NCBI GenBank assembly: GCA_021159055.1 | Contig: JAGGSO010000102.1 | Span: 1-32,757, forward strand | Direction of reading: 5' to 3' | DNA length: 32,757 bases | Source: Candidatus Bipolaricaulota bacterium | Lineage (GTDB): Bacteria; Bipolaricaulota; Bipolaricaulia; UBA7950; UBA9294 | Shown: one piece after another, positions 9,026 through 18,101 of the stretch | How the letters are laid out: every line of letters starts with the position of its first letter | How positions within the stretch are numbered: position 1 is the stretch's first letter | Program-made: the position numbers and the translations under genes | Notes under the pieces: model-generated | What the model was told of the DNA's origin: nothing | The model's database searches: none | What the model saw: only the letters and a program-made list of their open reading frames with translations

Positions 9026-10877
9026 GGAGAAGATTATCGGAATAGATTTAGGAACGACCAACTCGTGCGTCGCCGTCCTCGAGGGCGGATCCCCGGAGGT
9101 GATTCCCAACGCTGAGGGAGAGCGGACCACCCCGTCGGTGGTCGCGTTCACCGAGAACGGGGAGCGCCTCGTCGGGCGGCTGGCCAAGCGCCAGGCGATC
9201 ACCAACCCAAACCGGACGGTCACCTCGATCAAGCGCAAGATGGGGACCGACTACCGGGTGCGGATCGAGGTGAACGGGAAGGTGGAGGAGTACACCCCGG
9301 AGCAGATCTCGGCGATGATCCTGCAGAAGCTGAAGGCCGACGCCGAGGCGCATCTCGGTGGTAAGGTCAAGAAGGCGGTCATCACCGTCCCGGCCTACTT
9401 CAACGATGCGCAGCGTCAGGCAACGAAGGACGCAGGGAAGATCGCCGGGCTCGAGGTGATGCGGATCATCAACGAGCCGACCGCGGCCGCCCTTGCCTAC
9501 GGCCTGGATAAGGCCGAGGAACAGACGATCCTCGTATACGACCTCGGGGGAGGGACGTTCGACGTCTCGATCCTCGAGATCGGAGACGGGGTGTTCGAGG
9601 TGGTGGCGACCGACGGTGATACCCAGCTCGGAGGCGACGACTTCGACCGCCGGATCATGGACTGGCTCGTGGACGAGTTCCGCGCCGATACCGGGATCGA
9701 CCTGACCAAGGATCCGTCCGCGATGCAGCGGCTGAAGGACGCGGCCGAGGCGGCGAAGAAGGAGCTCTCGAGCCGGATGGAGACGACGATCAACCTCCCG
9801 TACATCAGCGCCGACTCCACCGGGCCGAAGCACCTGGAGCGCAAGCTCACCCGCGCCAAGTTCGAGCAGATGATCGAGGACTACCTGAACCGGACGATGG
9901 ACATCGTGGAGGGTGCGCTCAAGGCAGCAGGCAAGACGGAGAAGGACATCGATCAGGTGGTCCTGGTGGGAGGATCGACCCGCATCCCCAAGGTGCAGGA
10001 GTTGATCGCGTCCCGCATCCCGGGAAAGATCAACAAGGAGATCAACCCGGACGAGGTCGTGGCGTGCGGCGCGGCGATCCAGGGCGGAGTCCTCGCCGGT
10101 GAGGTGGACGAGATCGTGCTTCTCGACGTGACGCCGCTGACGCTCTCCATCGAGACCCTCGGTGGGATCGCCACCCCGCTCATCGAGCGGAACACCACCA
10201 TCCCGACCGAGAAGACGAAGACGTTCACCACCGCCGAGGACAACCAAACTACGGTGGAGATCCACGTGGTCCAAGGGGAGCGGAAGATGGCGGCGGACAA
10301 CAAGTCCCTCGGCAAGTTCCAGCTCACCGGGCTTCCGCCTGCTCCGCGCGGGGTGCCGCAGATCGACGTGACGTTCAGCATCGACGCCGACGGGATCCTG
10401 CACGTGACCGCGAAGGACAAGGCGACCGGGAAGAGCTCCTCGATCACGATCAAGGAGACCTCGCGCCTGTCCGAGGCCGAGATCGAGCGGATGCGGAAGG
10501 AGGCCGAGGAGCACGCCGAGGAGGACAAGCGCCGCGCCGAGGAGATCGAGGTCCGCAATCAGGCCGACCAGCTCGTCTACCAGACCGAGAAGGCGCTGAA
10601 CGAGCTCGGGGACAAGGTCCCGCAGGCGAAGCGTGCCGAGCTCGAGGACCAGATCCGTCAGCTCAAGGAGAAGCTCTCCAGCAACGCGCCGGTGGATGCC
10701 CTGCGCCGGGCGATGGAGGAACTGGCCAAGAGCGCACAGCAGCTCGGAGCAGAGGCGTACAAGCAGGCGTCGACGGAGCAGCAGGCGAGCGGGGCCGGGT
10801 CTTCGTCCGAAGAGTCCGAGCCCAAGCCCGGCGATTACGTCGACGCTGAGTATGAGGACAAGGACGAGAACAAGTAA
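9009..10877 (+). CDS. dnaK: Chaperone protein DnaK (Hsp70)
   Basis: A 622-residue Hsp70 that binds unfolded segments in an ATP-driven cycle with DnaJ and GrpE. The ATPase domain shows [14 protein letters not shown] at the N-terminus, [13 protein letters not shown], the phosphate-binding [11 protein letters not shown] and [11 protein letters not shown]. The interdomain linker is in [12 protein letters not shown]. The substrate-binding and lid domains follow, ending in an acidic tail. The ATG at 9009 is preferred to the one at 9003 because TAAGGAGG ends at 9002, leaving six bases. The protein has no visible lesion. Confidence 0.98.
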   Translation: MADKVKEKIIGIDLGTTNSCVAVLEGGSPEVIPNAEGERTTPSVVAFTENGERLVGRLAKRQAITNPNRTVTSIKRKMGTDYRVRIEVNGKVEEYTPEQISAMILQKLKADAEAHLGGKVKKAVITVPAYFNDAQRQATKDAGKIAGLEVMRIINEPTAAALAYGLDKAEEQTILVYDLGGGTFDVSILEIGDGVFEVVATDGDTQLGGDDFDRRIMDWLVDEFRADTGIDLTKDPSAMQRLKDAAEAAKKELSSRMETTINLPYISADSTGPKHLERKLTRAKFEQMIEDYLNRTMDIVEGALKAAGKTEKDIDQVVLVGGSTRIPKVQELIASRIPGKINKEINPDEVVACGAAIQGGVLAGEVDEIVLLDVTPLTLSIETLGGIATPLIERNTTIPTEKTKTFTTAEDNQTTVEIHVVQGERKMAADNKSLGKFQLTGLPPAPRGVPQIDVTFSIDADGILHVTAKDKATGKSSSITIKETSRLSEAEIERMRKEAEEHAEEDKRRAEEIEVRNQADQLVYQTEKALNELGDKVPQAKRAELEDQIRQLKEKLSSNAPVDALRRAMEELAKSAQQLGAEAYKQASTEQQASGAGSSSEESEPKPGDYVDAEYEDKDENK

Positions 10878-10917
10878 AATGCGGTCTTAGATCACAGCTA
10901 CGGAGGAAGGGGGCGGC

Positions 10918-12036
10918 GTGACCAAGCGAGATTACTACGAGATCCTCGGTGTCTCCCGTGACGCGAGCCCGGAGGAGATCAAGCGCGCTTATCGCCGTAA
11001 GGCGAAGGAGTTCCATCCGGACCGCAACCCCGGCGACCGCAAGCGCGCGGAGGAGGCGTTCAAGGAGGCGACCGAGGCGTACGAGGTCCTCTCCGACCCG
11101 GAGAAGCGGGCCCAGTACGATCGCTACGGTCACGCCGGCCCGGCACAGGGGTTCGACTTCTCTGGGAGCGACTTCCGCCGCGCGCGCGAGGCGTGGTCGG
11201 AGTTCGGGTTCGGTGGGTTCGACGACATCTTCGACTTCTTCTTCCGCCAGGGAGCGCCGCAGACGGCGACGCGGACTCAACGCGCCCGGGTGCAACGGGG
11301 TGAGGACATCGAGTACAAGCTGCGGATCACCCTGGAGGACGCCGCCACCGGGACCCGGATGCGGATCACTGCCCCGCGGCTGGTCAAGTGCGATCACTGC
11401 AACGGGACCGGGATGGAGCCGGGGACGAGCAAGCGGGTCTGTCCGACGTGCGGCGGTCGCGGCCAGGTGGAGTACCGCCAGCAGAGCCTGCTCGGTAGCT
11501 TCGTCACGGTGCGCACCTGTCCCGAGTGCAACGGGACCGGGGAGGTGATCGAGCATCCGTGCTCCCGCTGTCATGGAACAGGACGGGTCAAGGAGCGGAG
11601 CAAGATCTCGATCAACGTCCCCGCCGGGGTGGACAACGGCTCCCGCCTGCGCCTCAAGGGGCAGGGGAACGCGGGGCCGAACGGCGGACCACCCGGTGAT
11701 CTGTACATCGTGATCGAGGTCATCCCCCACCCCAAGTTTCGCCGCGAGGGACGCGATATCCACTCCCAGATCAAGGTGAGCTATCCCCAGGCCGTCCTCG
11801 GGGCGAAGGTCACGGTCGAGACCCTATGGGGAGAGGAGACGGTGACGATCCCGCCGGGGACGCAGCCCGGGACGGTGATCAGGTTAAAGGGGAAGGGAAT
11901 GCCCGAGCTGAACGGCCGCGGCCGCGGTGATCACTACATCGAGGTTCAGGTCGACGTGCCGCGCAAGGTCAATTCGGCCCAGCGCCGCCTCCTCCTCGAG
12001 CTGCAGCGGACCCTCCCTCCGCCAGAAGGGTCTTGA
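10918..12036 (+). CDS. dnaJ: Chaperone protein DnaJ
   Basis: A 372-residue type I Hsp40 that delivers clients to DnaK and stimulates its ATPase. It has a J domain with HPD at residues 33-35, a glycine/phenylalanine-rich segment around residues 75-110, and four zinc-finger repeats ([32 protein letters not shown]), followed by the two C-terminal beta domains. The start is a GTG preceded by GGAGGAAGG. A 40-base gap separates it from dnaK with no obvious promoter. The last 68 bases overlap the convergent rdgB gene, and there is no terminator between the two. Confidence 0.97.
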   Translation: MTKRDYYEILGVSRDASPEEIKRAYRRKAKEFHPDRNPGDRKRAEEAFKEATEAYEVLSDPEKRAQYDRYGHAGPAQGFDFSGSDFRRAREAWSEFGFGGFDDIFDFFFRQGAPQTATRTQRARVQRGEDIEYKLRITLEDAATGTRMRITAPRLVKCDHCNGTGMEPGTSKRVCPTCGGRGQVEYRQQSLLGSFVTVRTCPECNGTGEVIEHPCSRCHGTGRVKERSKISINVPAGVDNGSRLRLKGQGNAGPNGGPPGDLYIVIEVIPHPKFRREGRDIHSQIKVSYPQAVLGAKVTVETLWGEETVTIPPGTQPGTVIRLKGKGMPELNGRGRGDHYIEVQVDVPRKVNSAQRRLLLELQRTLPPPEGS

Positions 12037-12604
12037 TGACCTCCCGCATCGCTCCGATCGCCCGGGCGCGGTGGCTGATCCGGTTCTTCACGTCCTCTCC
12101 CAGCTCGGCCAGGGTTTGGTCGTAGCCGTCGGGGATGAACAGGGGGTCATAGCCGAACCCCCCCTCGCCGCGCGGCGCGGTCGCAATCCTTCCGGATAGA
12201 ATCCCGTTGCACACGTACTCCCGTCCGTCCGGGAACCGAAGGACAGCGACGTCCACAAACCGGGCGCGACGATCGGTCACCCCGGTCAGATTCTTGAGCA
12301 GAAGTGCGTTGTTGCGCGCGTAATCGACCGGCTCGCCTGAGTAGCGGGCCGAGTATACCCCAGGGGCGCCGTCGAGGGCATCGACCTCGAGCCCCGAGTC
12401 CTCGGCGAGGACCGGAAGCCCGGTCTCGGCGCAGATCGTCCGTGCCTTGAGCCGAGCGTTCTCCTCGAACGTGGTCCCGGTTTCGGGAACGTCGGAGAAC
12501 GGGCGGTCGTGGAAGGTCAACAAGGAAACGCCGGAAAGATCGGAAAGGAGCTCCTTCAGCTCCCTGATCTTCCCGGCGTTCTTCGTCCCGAGGAGGATCC
12601 TCAT
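11969..12604 (-). CDS. rdgB: XTP/dITP diphosphatase (RdgB/HAM1 family)
   Basis: A 211-residue house-cleaning enzyme that hydrolyses deaminated purine nucleotides (ITP, dITP, XTP) to monophosphates. Family blocks are [11 protein letters not shown] at the N-terminus, [30 protein letters not shown] and GGFGYDPLF near the C-terminus, then ISHRARA. The ATG at 12604 overlaps the upstream oppF stop (ATGA), which sets the start and shows operon coupling. An upstream in-frame extension in oppF is not credible. The last roughly 20 residues, rich in glycine and alanine, lie antisense to the dnaJ end and probably are not conserved. Confidence 0.95.
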   Translation of the reverse strand: MRILLGTKNAGKIRELKELLSDLSGVSLLTFHDRPFSDVPETGTTFEENARLKARTICAETGLPVLAEDSGLEVDALDGAPGVYSARYSGEPVDYARNNALLLKNLTGVTDRRARFVDVAVLRFPDGREYVCNGILSGRIATAPRGEGGFGYDPLFIPDGYDQTLAELGEDVKNRISHRARAIGAMREVIKTLLAEGGSAAARGGGGAGPN

Positions 12605-13647
12605 CCAGCGCGGACTGGCTGTAACTTCAGCTCGTCGGCGAAGTGACAGGCGACGAAGTGCTCGCCCCCGATGTCGCGGTACTCCGGCGCCTCGGTCTTG
12701 CAGATCTCCTTGGCATAGCGACAACGGGGATGGAAGTAGCAGCCCGACGGCGGGTTCACCGGCGAGGGGACGTCGCCCTCGAGCAGGATCCGCTCCACCT
12801 CGTAGTCCGGGTCCGGGACCGGTACCGCGGACATCAGCGCCTCGGTGTACGGGTGCTTCGGGTTGGTGAACAGCTCCTCAGTCTCGGCGAGCTCCACCGC
12901 CTTGCCGAGGTACATCACCGCCACTCGGTCGGAGATGTGGCGCACCACCGACAGGTCGTGGGCGATGAACAGATAGGTGAGCCCGAAGTCCTTCTGCAGG
13001 TCCTCGAGCAGGTTCAGCACCTGGGCCTGGATCGATACATCGAGCGCGGAGACCGGCTCGTCAGCCACGATCAGCTGGGGCTCGAGGGCGAGGGCGCGCG
13101 CGATCCCGATCCGCTGGCGCTGTCCACCGGAGAACTCGTGCGGATAGCGCTTCATGTGATCCGGCTTCAGCCCGACCGCTCCGAGGAGCTCCTGCACCCG
13201 CTGCTCCCGTTCCTTCCCCTTCGCCACTCCGTGCACGAGGAGCGGCTCACCCACGATCGCTCCCACCGTCATGCGCGGGTTTAAGGAAGAGTAGGGGTCC
13301 TGGAATATGATCTGCATGTCGCGGCGCAGCGCTTTCATCGTCTTGCGCGACGCTTTGGCCACATCGACGATCCTGTACTCCTCCCCTGGTTCGGCGAGGG
13401 CCTTAGAGCGGAAGTGAATCTCCCCCGCAGTCGGCTCGATCAGCCGCAGGATCGTGCGCCCGGTCGTGGTCTTTCCGCACCCCGACTCCCCCACCAATCC
13501 GAGGGTCTCCCCCTCCTTGATGAACAGGTCGACGTCGTCGACCGCCTTCACCTGGGCGACCACCCGGCGGAATACCCCTTTGCGCACCGGGAAGTACTTC
13601 TTCAGGTGCTTCACATCGAGCAGGACGTTATCGGAAGACAATCTCAA
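12601..13647 (-). CDS. Oligopeptide/dipeptide ABC transporter ATP-binding protein (OppF/DppF type)
   Basis: A 348-residue ATPase of the peptide/nickel ABC family that would energise uptake across the inner membrane. Walker A is GESGCGKT at residues 53-60, the Q-loop is in [12 protein letters not shown], the signature is FSGGQRQR, and Walker B leads into ADEPVSALD. The C-terminal extension typical of OppF/DppF is present ([12 protein letters not shown]), with cysteines that bind an iron-sulfur cluster in some relatives. It is paired with the OppD-type gene just upstream. No permease or binding protein gene is nearby, so the substrate cannot be inferred and the partners must lie elsewhere. Confidence 0.95.
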   Translation of the reverse strand: MRLSSDNVLLDVKHLKKYFPVRKGVFRRVVAQVKAVDDVDLFIKEGETLGLVGESGCGKTTTGRTILRLIEPTAGEIHFRSKALAEPGEEYRIVDVAKASRKTMKALRRDMQIIFQDPYSSLNPRMTVGAIVGEPLLVHGVAKGKEREQRVQELLGAVGLKPDHMKRYPHEFSGGQRQRIGIARALALEPQLIVADEPVSALDVSIQAQVLNLLEDLQKDFGLTYLFIAHDLSVVRHISDRVAVMYLGKAVELAETEELFTNPKHPYTEALMSAVPVPDPDYEVERILLEGDVPSPVNPPSGCYFHPRCRYAKEICKTEAPEYRDIGGEHFVACHFADELKLQPVRAG

Positions 13648-13656
13648 ATCACCTCT

Positions 13657-14637
13657 CTATTCGTACAGCCAGCAGGCCACTGTGTGACCGGGGGCTACTT
13701 CCTTGAGCGGTGGGACCTTGGTCTTGCAGATCTCCATTGCGTGCGGGCAACGCGGCTCGAACCCGCACCCGGCCGGGACGTCGAACGGATCCGGGACAAC
13801 CCCCTTGATCGGGGTGAGCCGTTCCTTCTTCGATGCGAGCGAGGGGATCGAGTTCATCAGCCCCTGGGTGTACGGGTGTTTCGGGTTGTGGAACACCTCG
13901 CGTACGTCGGAGCCCTCCACGATCTTCCCCAGGTACATGACGACGACATCGTCGGCCATATCGGCGATCACGCCGAGGTCGTGGGTGATGAACTGGATCG
14001 CGGTCTTGAACTCCTTGCGCAGGTCGTTCATCAGGTCGAGGACCTGGGCCTGGATCGTCACGTCGAGGGCGGTCGTCGGCTCGTCGGCGATGAGGAGGGA
14101 TGGGTTACAGGACAGGGCCATGGCGATCATCGCGCGCTGGCGCATCCCACCGGAGAGCTGGTGCGGGTACTCATCGACCCGCTGCTCCGGAACCGGGATC
14201 CCCACCGCGCGCAGCATCTCAATCGCCTTCTCCCGCGCCTGTTTCTTGTTCAGGTGCTGGTGAAGGATGATCGCCTCCATGATCTGGTTTCCGATTGTGT
14301 ACACCGGGTTGAGCGACGTCATCGGCTCCTGGAAGATCATCGCGATCTGATCCCCGCGGATGGAGCGGTACTCCTTCCCCTTCGGGTTGAGCTTGGTGAG
14401 ATCAGTGACCTTCCCGTCCTGGTGGAACAGGATCTCCCCCTCCTCGATCTTTCCCGGGGGCATCTGCACGAGCCCCATGATGGAGAGGGCGGTCACCGAC
14501 TTCCCACAGCCGCTCTCCCCCACGACGCCGAGCGTCTTCTCCGGTTCGATCGTGAAGTCAACCCCGTCCACGGCCCGCACGACCCCGTCTTCGGTGTAAA
14601 AGTAGGTCTTCAGTCCGTTAACCTCAATCAGCGGCAC
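13657..14637 (-). CDS. Oligopeptide/dipeptide ABC transporter ATP-binding protein (OppD/DppD type)
   Basis: A 326-residue ATPase, the partner of the adjacent OppF-type protein in a heterodimeric peptide importer motor. Walker A is GESGCGKS at residues 40-47, the Q-loop is in [12 protein letters not shown], the signature is LSGGMRQR, Walker B runs into ADEPTTALD, and the C-terminal [14 protein letters not shown] extension is present. It lies between secG and the oppF-type gene with short gaps. The context says only that the pair is transcribed with secG and rdgB, which is an unusual setting for a peptide transporter motor. Confidence 0.95.
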   Translation of the reverse strand: MPLIEVNGLKTYFYTEDGVVRAVDGVDFTIEPEKTLGVVGESGCGKSVTALSIMGLVQMPPGKIEEGEILFHQDGKVTDLTKLNPKGKEYRSIRGDQIAMIFQEPMTSLNPVYTIGNQIMEAIILHQHLNKKQAREKAIEMLRAVGIPVPEQRVDEYPHQLSGGMRQRAMIAMALSCNPSLLIADEPTTALDVTIQAQVLDLMNDLRKEFKTAIQFITHDLGVIADMADDVVVMYLGKIVEGSDVREVFHNPKHPYTQGLMNSIPSLASKKERLTPIKGVVPDPFDVPAGCGFEPRCPHAMEICKTKVPPLKEVAPGHTVACWLYE

Positions 14638-14667
14638 CGTTATTTCCCCTCCTCGCGTTTAGTCTCG

Positions 14668-14895
14668 TTAGTGCAGGATCGATAGGATGAACCCCAAGAG
14701 CAGGAACACGCCCGCCAACACAGAGGTCAGGGTCCTCTTCGGGTCTTTGGTCTCATCCCGGCCGAACACCGTGCTCGACATCCCCGCACCGAATGCCCCT
14801 CCGAGGCCGGAGTGCTCGCTCATCTGCATGAGGATGAGGCCCATCATGGTGAAGGAATCGATGAAAAACAGGATCTCAAGAATCAATCTCAGCAT
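14668..14895 (-). CDS. secG: Preprotein translocase subunit SecG
   Basis: A 75-residue inner-membrane protein of the SecYEG channel. Two hydrophobic segments (about residues 3-22 and 55-74) flank the conserved polar loop with the SGLGGAFG-G motif. I chose the ATG at 14895; the upstream in-frame extension lies in the leader and does not look like SecG. A near-consensus promoter lies about 50 bases upstream. secG is the first gene of secG-oppD-oppF-rdgB. Confidence 0.92.
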   Translation of the reverse strand: MLRLILEILFFIDSFTMMGLILMQMSEHSGLGGAFGAGMSSTVFGRDETKDPKRTLTSVLAGVFLLLGFILSILH

Positions 14896-14947
14896 GTCCC
14901 GATCGGTCCTTTCTTTCCTCCCAGGAAAAAATAAGGTTAGGTACCGC

Positions 14948-14976
14948 ATTATAACACGAGGCAAACTCCGTGGCAA
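14948..14976 (-). promoter_or_regulatory. Promoter of secG operon
   Basis: On the minus strand: TTGCCA (14976-14971), a 17-base spacer, then TATAAT (14953-14948), a perfect -10 box. The leader to the secG ATG would be about 45 bases. Confidence 0.85.
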
Positions 14977-14990
14977 CTTCCATTACCGCC

Positions 14991-15019
14991 TTGCAAGTAC
15001 CCTTCTCGGCCTGTATTCT
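14991..15019 (+). promoter_or_regulatory. Promoter of pyrG operon
   Basis: TTGCAA (14991-14996), a 17-base spacer, then TATTCT (15014-15019). The expected start point falls near 15026, so the mRNA would begin almost at the GGGAGGA Shine-Dalgarno. It is divergent from the secG promoter, with only 14 bases between the two -35 boxes. Confidence 0.7.
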
Positions 15020-15035
15020 CACCCCGGGAGGAAGC

Positions 15036-16646
15036 GTGCGCAAATTGATCTTCGTCACCGGGGGGGTTCTCTCCGGGCTGGGAAAAGGGGTTATCACCGC
15101 CTCGATCGGGCTTCTGTTCAAGCTGAGTGGGTACAAGGTCAGCCTACAGAAGATCGACCCCTACCTCAATCTGGATGCGGGCACGATGAACCCATACGAG
15201 CATGGGGAGGTGTTCGTCACTCGCGATGGAATGGAGACCGACCTCGACATCGGCCGCTACGAGCGGTTCCTCGGGGAGGAGCTGACCGCGGTCAATTACA
15301 TGACCACCGGTCAGGTGTACTGGAACGTGATCCGCAAGGAGCGGGCTGGGGAGTTCCTCGGGAAGACGGTCCAGGTCATCCCCCACATCACCGACGAGAT
15401 CAAGGGGCTGATCCTGAGGGCGGTGGAGGGTGCGGAGATCGGGGTGGTCGAGATCGGGGGGACGGTGGGTGACATCGAGAGCCTCCCGTTCCTCGAGGCG
15501 CTGCGTCAGCTCCGGGATGACCTGCCGCGCGAGGACACGTTTTTCGTCCACCTCACCCTCCTCCCGCGTCTCTCTTCCACCGATGAGCTAAAGACGAAGC
15601 CAACGCAGCACTCGGTGAAGGAGCTGCGGGCGATCGGGATCCAGCCGGACGCGATCGTCGCCCGTGCCGACGGGCCGCTCCCGGACGGGGTACGGCGGAA
15701 GATCGCGCGGTTCTGCGACGTCCCGATGGAGAACGTGATCGAGGATCCGGACCTCGACTCGATCTACGCCGCCCCGCTCGTCCTTCACGACCAGGGCTTA
15801 GATGACCGTATCTCCTGCCGGCTCGGCCTTCCCGCCGTCCAGCCGGACCTCTCCGCCTGGACGGAGCGCCTTGCGCGGTTGCGGAACCCAACCCGGGAGG
15901 TGCAAATCGGGATCGTGGGAAAATACGTAGAGCTCGAGGATTCCTACATCAGCATCCGCGAGGCTCTGATCCACGCCGGGATCGCCAACGACGCCCGGGT
16001 GGAGATGCTGTGGATCCCGGCCGAGGCCGTGGCGCGGGATGGTCCGGAGAAGCACCTGGAGGGGATCGACGGTCTCCTCGTCCCGGGCGGGTTCGGCGAC
16101 CGGGGGATCGAGGGGAAGGTGGAGGCAATAAGCTACGTGAGAAAACGCAAGATCCCGTTCTTCGGGATCTGTCTCGGTCTCCAGTGTGCGGTGATCGAGT
16201 TCGCCCGCGACCGCCTCGGCCTTCCGCAGGCGAACAGCTCGGAGTTCGATCCCCACACCCCGGACCCGGTCATCGACCTTCTCCCTGATCAGGCCGATGT
16301 GCGGGACAAGGGAGGGACGATGCGCCTCGGGGAGTACGAGACCGTCCTGAAAAATGGGACGAGGGCCTATGACTGCTATCGGGCCGATCGGATCCGGGAA
16401 CGCCATCGCCACCGCTACGAGTTCAACCCTGCCTATCGAGAGGCATTCGAGGCGGCAGGGATGGTCGTCTCCGGGACCTCACCCGACGGAAGGCTGGTCG
16501 AGATCATCGAGCTTCCGGATCATCCGTGGTACGTCGGGGTGCAGTTCCATCCCGAGTTCACCTCCCGTTTTCTCTTTCCCCATCCGCTCTTCTCCGGCTT
16601 TGTCGAGGCATGTCTAAGGCGAAGGGATTCGTCCTCGTCTTCCTGA
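15036..16646 (+). CDS. pyrG: CTP synthase
   Basis: A 536-residue enzyme that converts UTP to CTP using glutamine and ATP. The N-terminal synthase domain starts with KLIFVTGGVLSGLGKG (P-loop) and has DPYLNLDAGTMNPYEHGEVFV and the EIGGTVGDIES segment. The C-terminal glutaminase domain has the nucleophile Cys379 in GICLG and the His/Glu pair in VQFHPEF. The GTG at 15036, three bases after GGGAGGA, gives the family N-terminus; an earlier ATG would add 22 unrelated residues. The 3' end overlaps the LptC-like gene by 37 bases. I see no attenuator hairpin in the very short leader, unlike Bacillus pyrG. Confidence 0.97.
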   Translation: MRKLIFVTGGVLSGLGKGVITASIGLLFKLSGYKVSLQKIDPYLNLDAGTMNPYEHGEVFVTRDGMETDLDIGRYERFLGEELTAVNYMTTGQVYWNVIRKERAGEFLGKTVQVIPHITDEIKGLILRAVEGAEIGVVEIGGTVGDIESLPFLEALRQLRDDLPREDTFFVHLTLLPRLSSTDELKTKPTQHSVKELRAIGIQPDAIVARADGPLPDGVRRKIARFCDVPMENVIEDPDLDSIYAAPLVLHDQGLDDRISCRLGLPAVQPDLSAWTERLARLRNPTREVQIGIVGKYVELEDSYISIREALIHAGIANDARVEMLWIPAEAVARDGPEKHLEGIDGLLVPGGFGDRGIEGKVEAISYVRKRKIPFFGICLGLQCAVIEFARDRLGLPQANSSEFDPHTPDPVIDLLPDQADVRDKGGTMRLGEYETVLKNGTRAYDCYRADRIRERHRHRYEFNPAYREAFEAAGMVVSGTSPDGRLVEIIELPDHPWYVGVQFHPEFTSRFLFPHPLFSGFVEACLRRRDSSSSS

Positions 16647-17398
16647 TCCTGGGCCTTGCGGCGGGGGGATACTTCCTCCTTAGAACCCGCCCCGGCCCAC
16701 CGCCCGCCGAGGACGCCATGACCGGCGTGGTCCTCTTCGGGTACGATCCCGACGGGAACCCGAGCTGGCGGGTGGAGGCGAAGGAGGGGAAGATGGAGCG
16801 GGATAAGGGTGAGCTCAAAGACGTGACCCTGACCCTCTACGAGGCCGGGGATCCCCGGCTCACCGTATCGGCCCCGGGCCTCTCCTTCGCCGGAGATCGG
16901 GCGAGGTTCACCGGCGGGGTGACGGTGCTCCTGGACGGGGAAGACCGGTTGATCACCGATGAGATCGCCTGGACCAGGGATACCGGGGCCCTGTCCGGGG
17001 GTAAGGTGGAGATCGTCTCCTCCGCCGGGCGGATCGCGGCCGAAGGGTTCTCCTACGATCCGAAGGCCGGGAGGCTCTCCCTGGACGGCGGGGTGCGAGC
17101 CGAGCTGAGCGATCCCGAGAAGATAAGCGCCGTCGGAGACGTTGCGGAATACGATTCCGGGCGGATGACCATCTCCGGGGATGTGCAGATCACCACTCCC
17201 GGAGAGACCTACCGGTGCAAGGCCGCGCGGTACGATTCCAGGACGGTCCTCCTCTCCGGAGGGGTGAAGGGAAAGATCGAGAACGGGACGCTCGCGGCGG
17301 ATGAGGTCCGGGTGGACGACGAGGGGGTCACCGCCTCCGGCGGGGTGCACCTGTCGCTGAAGCTCGGTTTCTTCGGGAGGATTGGGAATGGCGCTTGA
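16610..17398 (+). CDS. LptC/LptA-like lipopolysaccharide transport protein
   Basis: A 262-residue periplasmic protein with an N-terminal anchor (hydrophobic at about residues 5-24). The first part (about 37-95) looks like LptC: GVVLFGYDPDGNPSWRVEA is followed by alternating strands. The rest is a run of OstA/LptA-like strand repeats (FTGGVTVLL, LSGGKVEIVSS, LSLDGGVRAEL, ISGDVQITT, LSGGVKGKI). This reads as an LptC and LptA merged in one chain that would form part of the bridge moving lipopolysaccharide from LptBFG to the outer membrane. The immediately following lptB gene supports this. The ATG at 16610 starts inside the pyrG end. Sequence identity in this family is low, so the exact LptC/LptA split is inference. 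Confidence 0.8.
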   Translation: MSKAKGFVLVFLILGLAAGGYFLLRTRPGPPPAEDAMTGVVLFGYDPDGNPSWRVEAKEGKMERDKGELKDVTLTLYEAGDPRLTVSAPGLSFAGDRARFTGGVTVLLDGEDRLITDEIAWTRDTGALSGGKVEIVSSAGRIAAEGFSYDPKAGRLSLDGGVRAELSDPEKISAVGDVAEYDSGRMTISGDVQITTPGETYRCKAARYDSRTVLLSGGVKGKIENGTLAADEVRVDDEGVTASGGVHLSLKLGFFGRIGNGA

Positions 17399-18101
17399 GG
17401 CGAAGGGATTGTGCAAGAGCTTCTCCGGGAGGAAAGTCGTCGATTCCCTCTCCCTCTCCGTCGCGCCGGGGCAGGTGATCGGACTCCTCGGGCCGAACGG
17501 GGCGGGGAAGACGACGAGCTTTCACATGATCATCGGGTTTCTCGCCGCCGATGCCGGTGACGTGTTCCTGGACGGGCGTGCGATCTCCCGGCTCCCGTTC
17601 TACCGGCGGGCGCGGCTCGGGATCGGGTATCTTCCCCAGGAGCCGTCGGTGTTCACCCGGGCGAGCGTTCAGGAGAACCTCGATCTGGTCCTGGAGGTCA
17701 CTGCCACGCGCGGGCGGGAACGCGTCCGGGAGGAGCTGCTCGCCGAGTTCGACCTCGCTCCGCTCCGCCGCCAGCGGGCAGGGAGCCTCTCCTCGGGAGA
17801 ACGGCGCCGGCTCGAGATCGCGCGGGTCCTCGCCCTGTCCCCGCGGTACATACTCCTCGACGAGCCGTTTTCCGGGATCGACCCGATCTCGGTCGCTGAC
17901 CTGAAACAGGAGATCGGCAAGCTGCGCGATCGGGGGATCGGACTGGTGATCACCGACCACAACGTGCGGGATGCCCTGTCGATCACCGACTACACCTATC
18001 TCATCTATTCGGGTAAGGTGATCACCGCGGGAACGCCGGATGAGATCGTCACCGATCCGCTGGCGCGGAGGTTCTATCTCGGGGAGGGGTTTCAGGCGTA
18101 G
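17388..18101 (+). CDS. lptB: Lipopolysaccharide export ABC transporter ATP-binding protein
   Basis: A 237-residue ATPase that powers extraction of lipopolysaccharide from the inner membrane with LptF and LptG. Walker A is GPNGAGKTT at residues 35-43, the Q-loop region is GYLPQEPSVF, the signature is LSSGERRRLEIAR, Walker B is YILLDEPFSGIDP and the H-loop is in ITDHNVRD. GYLPQEPSVF and GERRRLEIAR are typical of LptB rather than of amino-acid transporters. The ATG at 17388 lies seven bases after GGGAGG; a TTG at 17382 is too close to it. The start overlaps the lptC end by 11 bases. The 3' end overlaps the convergent lgt gene by 53 bases. Confidence 0.95.
   Translation: MALEAKGLCKSFSGRKVVDSLSLSVAPGQVIGLLGPNGAGKTTSFHMIIGFLAADAGDVFLDGRAISRLPFYRRARLGIGYLPQEPSVFTRASVQENLDLVLEVTATRGRERVREELLAEFDLAPLRRQRAGSLSSGERRRLEIARVLALSPRYILLDEPFSGIDPISVADLKQEIGKLRDRGIGLVITDHNVRDALSITDYTYLIYSGKVITAGTPDEIVTDPLARRFYLGEGFQA

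Noticed and set aside
9048-10514. A 488-codon open frame antisense to dnaK
   Set aside because: It mirrors a GC-rich conserved gene, shows arginine/leucine/aspartate-rich low-complexity translation, and has no motif or ribosome site.
13414-14685. A 423-codon open frame antisense to the OppD/OppF genes
   Set aside because: The sense genes have full ABC motifs; the antisense reading has none.
15020-15035. CTP-sensing attenuator in the pyrG leader
   Set aside because: The leader is about ten bases and has no terminator hairpin.
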